Source: an uncultured Caryophanales bacterium (GTDB taxonomy: Bacteria > Bacillota_I > Bacilli_A > RF39 > UBA660). Taken from it: DNA of 6,587 bases. This document shows, piece after piece, positions 5,464 through 6,587 of the stretch. A program made the translations under genes and the position numbers. The DNA is taken from contig CAMYXG010000068.1 in NCBI GenBank assembly GCA_947303225.1, positions 1-6,587 of the forward strand. The letters are read 5' to 3'. The notes under the pieces were generated by a model. The model did no database searches, was not told where the DNA came from, and saw only the letters and a program-made list of their open reading frames with translations. Position 1 is the first letter of the stretch. Every line of letters begins with the position of its first letter.

Positions 5464-6587
5464 CTACTTAATCGCTTCTATTCCTGGTAAAGTTTTTCCT
5501 TCTAAATATTCTAGTGTTGCTCCACCACCAGTTGATACATGATATAATTTATCTTTATATCCTGCCGTTGTGGCTGCTGCTACAATATCTCCACCACCTA
5601 AGATAGCTTTTAAATGATGTTTTACTAAATAATTTAATAGTTTATCGGTTTTTTCTTTATATTTTGAAAATTCATAGACTCCTAAAGGACCATTCCATAC
5701 TATTATTTTTGCTTCTTTGCCAATATTTTCAAATAGTTTTTCTGTCTTTGGTCCTATATCTAGTCCCATTTCATCTTTTTCTATTTGATTGATATCTTTC
5801 AACCGATATTCTTCTTCATTTGTATATTCATTGGTTACTGCTGTATCGATTGGTAATACTATTTTTTCTGGATATTGTTCTAAGATTTTCTTACAAAAAT
5901 CAATATTTTCTTCATCCAATAATGATTTTCCTATTTCATAATCTTTTGCTTTTAGAAAGGTAAATGCCATTCCTCCACCAATTAGTATTTTATCTGCTTT
6001 ATTTACCAAGTTTTCGATTACTCCTATTTTATCGCTTACTTTTGCTCCTCCTAATATTACAACAAATGGATGTTCTGGATGATCTAATTCTTTCAAGGCA
6101 TTTAGTTCTTTTTCTATTAGGAATCCAAATGCAGATGGTAAATGGGAAGCAATTCCAACATTAGAGGCATGTGCTCTATGAATTGTTCCAAATGCATCAT
6201 TGATGAATACGTCTCCTAGAGATGCCCAATATGCTCCTAATTCTTCATCATTAGAGCTTTCTTTTTTCCCTTCTAAGTCTTCATATCGTGTATTTTGAAT
6301 TAAAATAATATCTTTGGGTTTCATACTTTTGATTGTTTCTTCTAGTTCTTCTCCTCTTGTCTTATCACTAAATAGAATATCTTTTTTTAATAATTCTGCT
6401 AGTCGTTTTGCTACTGGTTCTATGTTGTTTTTTTCTAAGTCAGCTTCTTCTTTTACTCTTCCTAGATGAGATAATAAAATAATAATTGCATTATGTTTTA
6501 AGCAATAATTAATTGTTTCTAAAGCTCCTTTTATTCTAGTATCATCTACTATTTTTCCTTCTTTAATTGGTACATTAAAATCACATC
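5464..6587 (-). CDS. pgk: Phosphoglycerate kinase (N-terminus outside window)
   Basis: This cytoplasmic glycolytic enzyme transfers phosphate from 1,3-bisphosphoglycerate to ADP, giving 3-phosphoglycerate and ATP. The frame is open to the window edge, so the gene starts outside; the 373 visible residues begin at CDFNVP, about 20 residues into the usual protein, giving about 395 in total, normal for bacteria. Motifs in order: CDFNVPIKEG and DDTRI (substrate side), LLSHLGR, QNTRYEDLEGKKES, FINDAFGTIHRAHAS, LGGAKVSDKIGVI, GGGMAFTF, the VWNGPLGVYEF segment, GGGDIVAAAT and STGGGATLEYLEGK near the nucleotide site. All the main conserved blocks are present. The internal ATG at 6324 is not the start: conserved Pgk sequence continues upstream of it. 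The stop is TAG at 5464-5466. It is the first visible gene of an operon ending with tpiA; gap often lies upstream in such operons but is not visible here. Confidence 0.97.
   Translation of the reverse strand, partial: CDFNVPIKEGKIVDDTRIKGALETINYCLKHNAIIILLSHLGRVKEEADLEKNNIEPVAKRLAELLKKDILFSDKTRGEELEETIKSMKPKDIILIQNTRYEDLEGKKESSNDEELGAYWASLGDVFINDAFGTIHRAHASNVGIASHLPSAFGFLIEKELNALKELDHPEHPFVVILGGAKVSDKIGVIENLVNKADKILIGGGMAFTFLKAKDYEIGKSLLDEENIDFCKKILEQYPEKIVLPIDTAVTNEYTNEEEYRLKDINQIEKDEMGLDIGPKTEKLFENIGKEAKIIVWNGPLGVYEFSKYKEKTDKLLNYLVKHHLKAILGGGDIVAAATTAGYKDKLYHVSTGGGATLEYLEGKTLPGIEAIK

Noticed and set aside
5964..6164. Plus-strand open frame of 66 codons inside pgk
   Set aside because: Leucine-rich translation of the antisense of conserved Pgk motifs; no independent support.
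1..6587. Mycoplasma/Spiroplasma origin suggested by the high AT content
   Set aside because: TGA ends two genes, tryptophan uses TGG, and spo0A implies a spore-forming lineage.

Overview
The window is AT-rich and reads as a spore-forming, low-GC member of the Bacillota (Bacilli/Erysipelotrichia-like). It carries a clear Spo0A, the sporulation master regulator. UGA serves as a true stop codon (spo0A and the glycosyltransferase gene both end in TGA) and tryptophan uses TGG, so the genetic code is not that of Mycoplasma or Spiroplasma. Every gene I can support lies on the minus strand, so transcription runs from high to low coordinates. I could not assign a genus from sequence alone.

Layout in order of transcription. 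(1) A tight operon enters from the right edge: pgk (phosphoglycerate kinase, N-terminus outside the window), a small acetyltransferase-like gene broken by a one-base frameshift, a YbhN/AglD-type membrane protein, a GT4 glycosyltransferase resembling diacylglycerol glucosyltransferases, and tpiA (triosephosphate isomerase). Junctions are a 9-nt gap, then overlaps of 17, 4 and 4 bp. It ends at a hairpin terminator (2011-2042). (2) spo0A is a single gene with its own promoter region and its own terminator, which starts right after the stop codon. (3) An AAA_14/DUF4143 ATPase gene with a near-perfect sigma-A promoter leaves through the left edge.

The pgk and tpiA products are consecutive-pathway glycolytic enzymes. 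Between them sit genes that look like membrane glycolipid synthesis and a lipid-handling membrane protein. A plausible but unproven link is that TPI handles dihydroxyacetone phosphate, the precursor of the glycerol backbone of glycerolipids.

The most interesting regulatory signal lies between tpiA and spo0A. Three head-to-tail TGTCNAA heptamers sit exactly 9 bp apart on the plus strand (2029-2053). The first is a perfect Spo0A box (TTTGTCGAA). They are embedded in the tpiA stop/terminator region, upstream of a spo0A promoter with a good -10 and a poor -35, which suggests autoregulation. There is no RNA gene, CRISPR array or insertion sequence that I can recognise, and no gene-free stretch over 300 bases.
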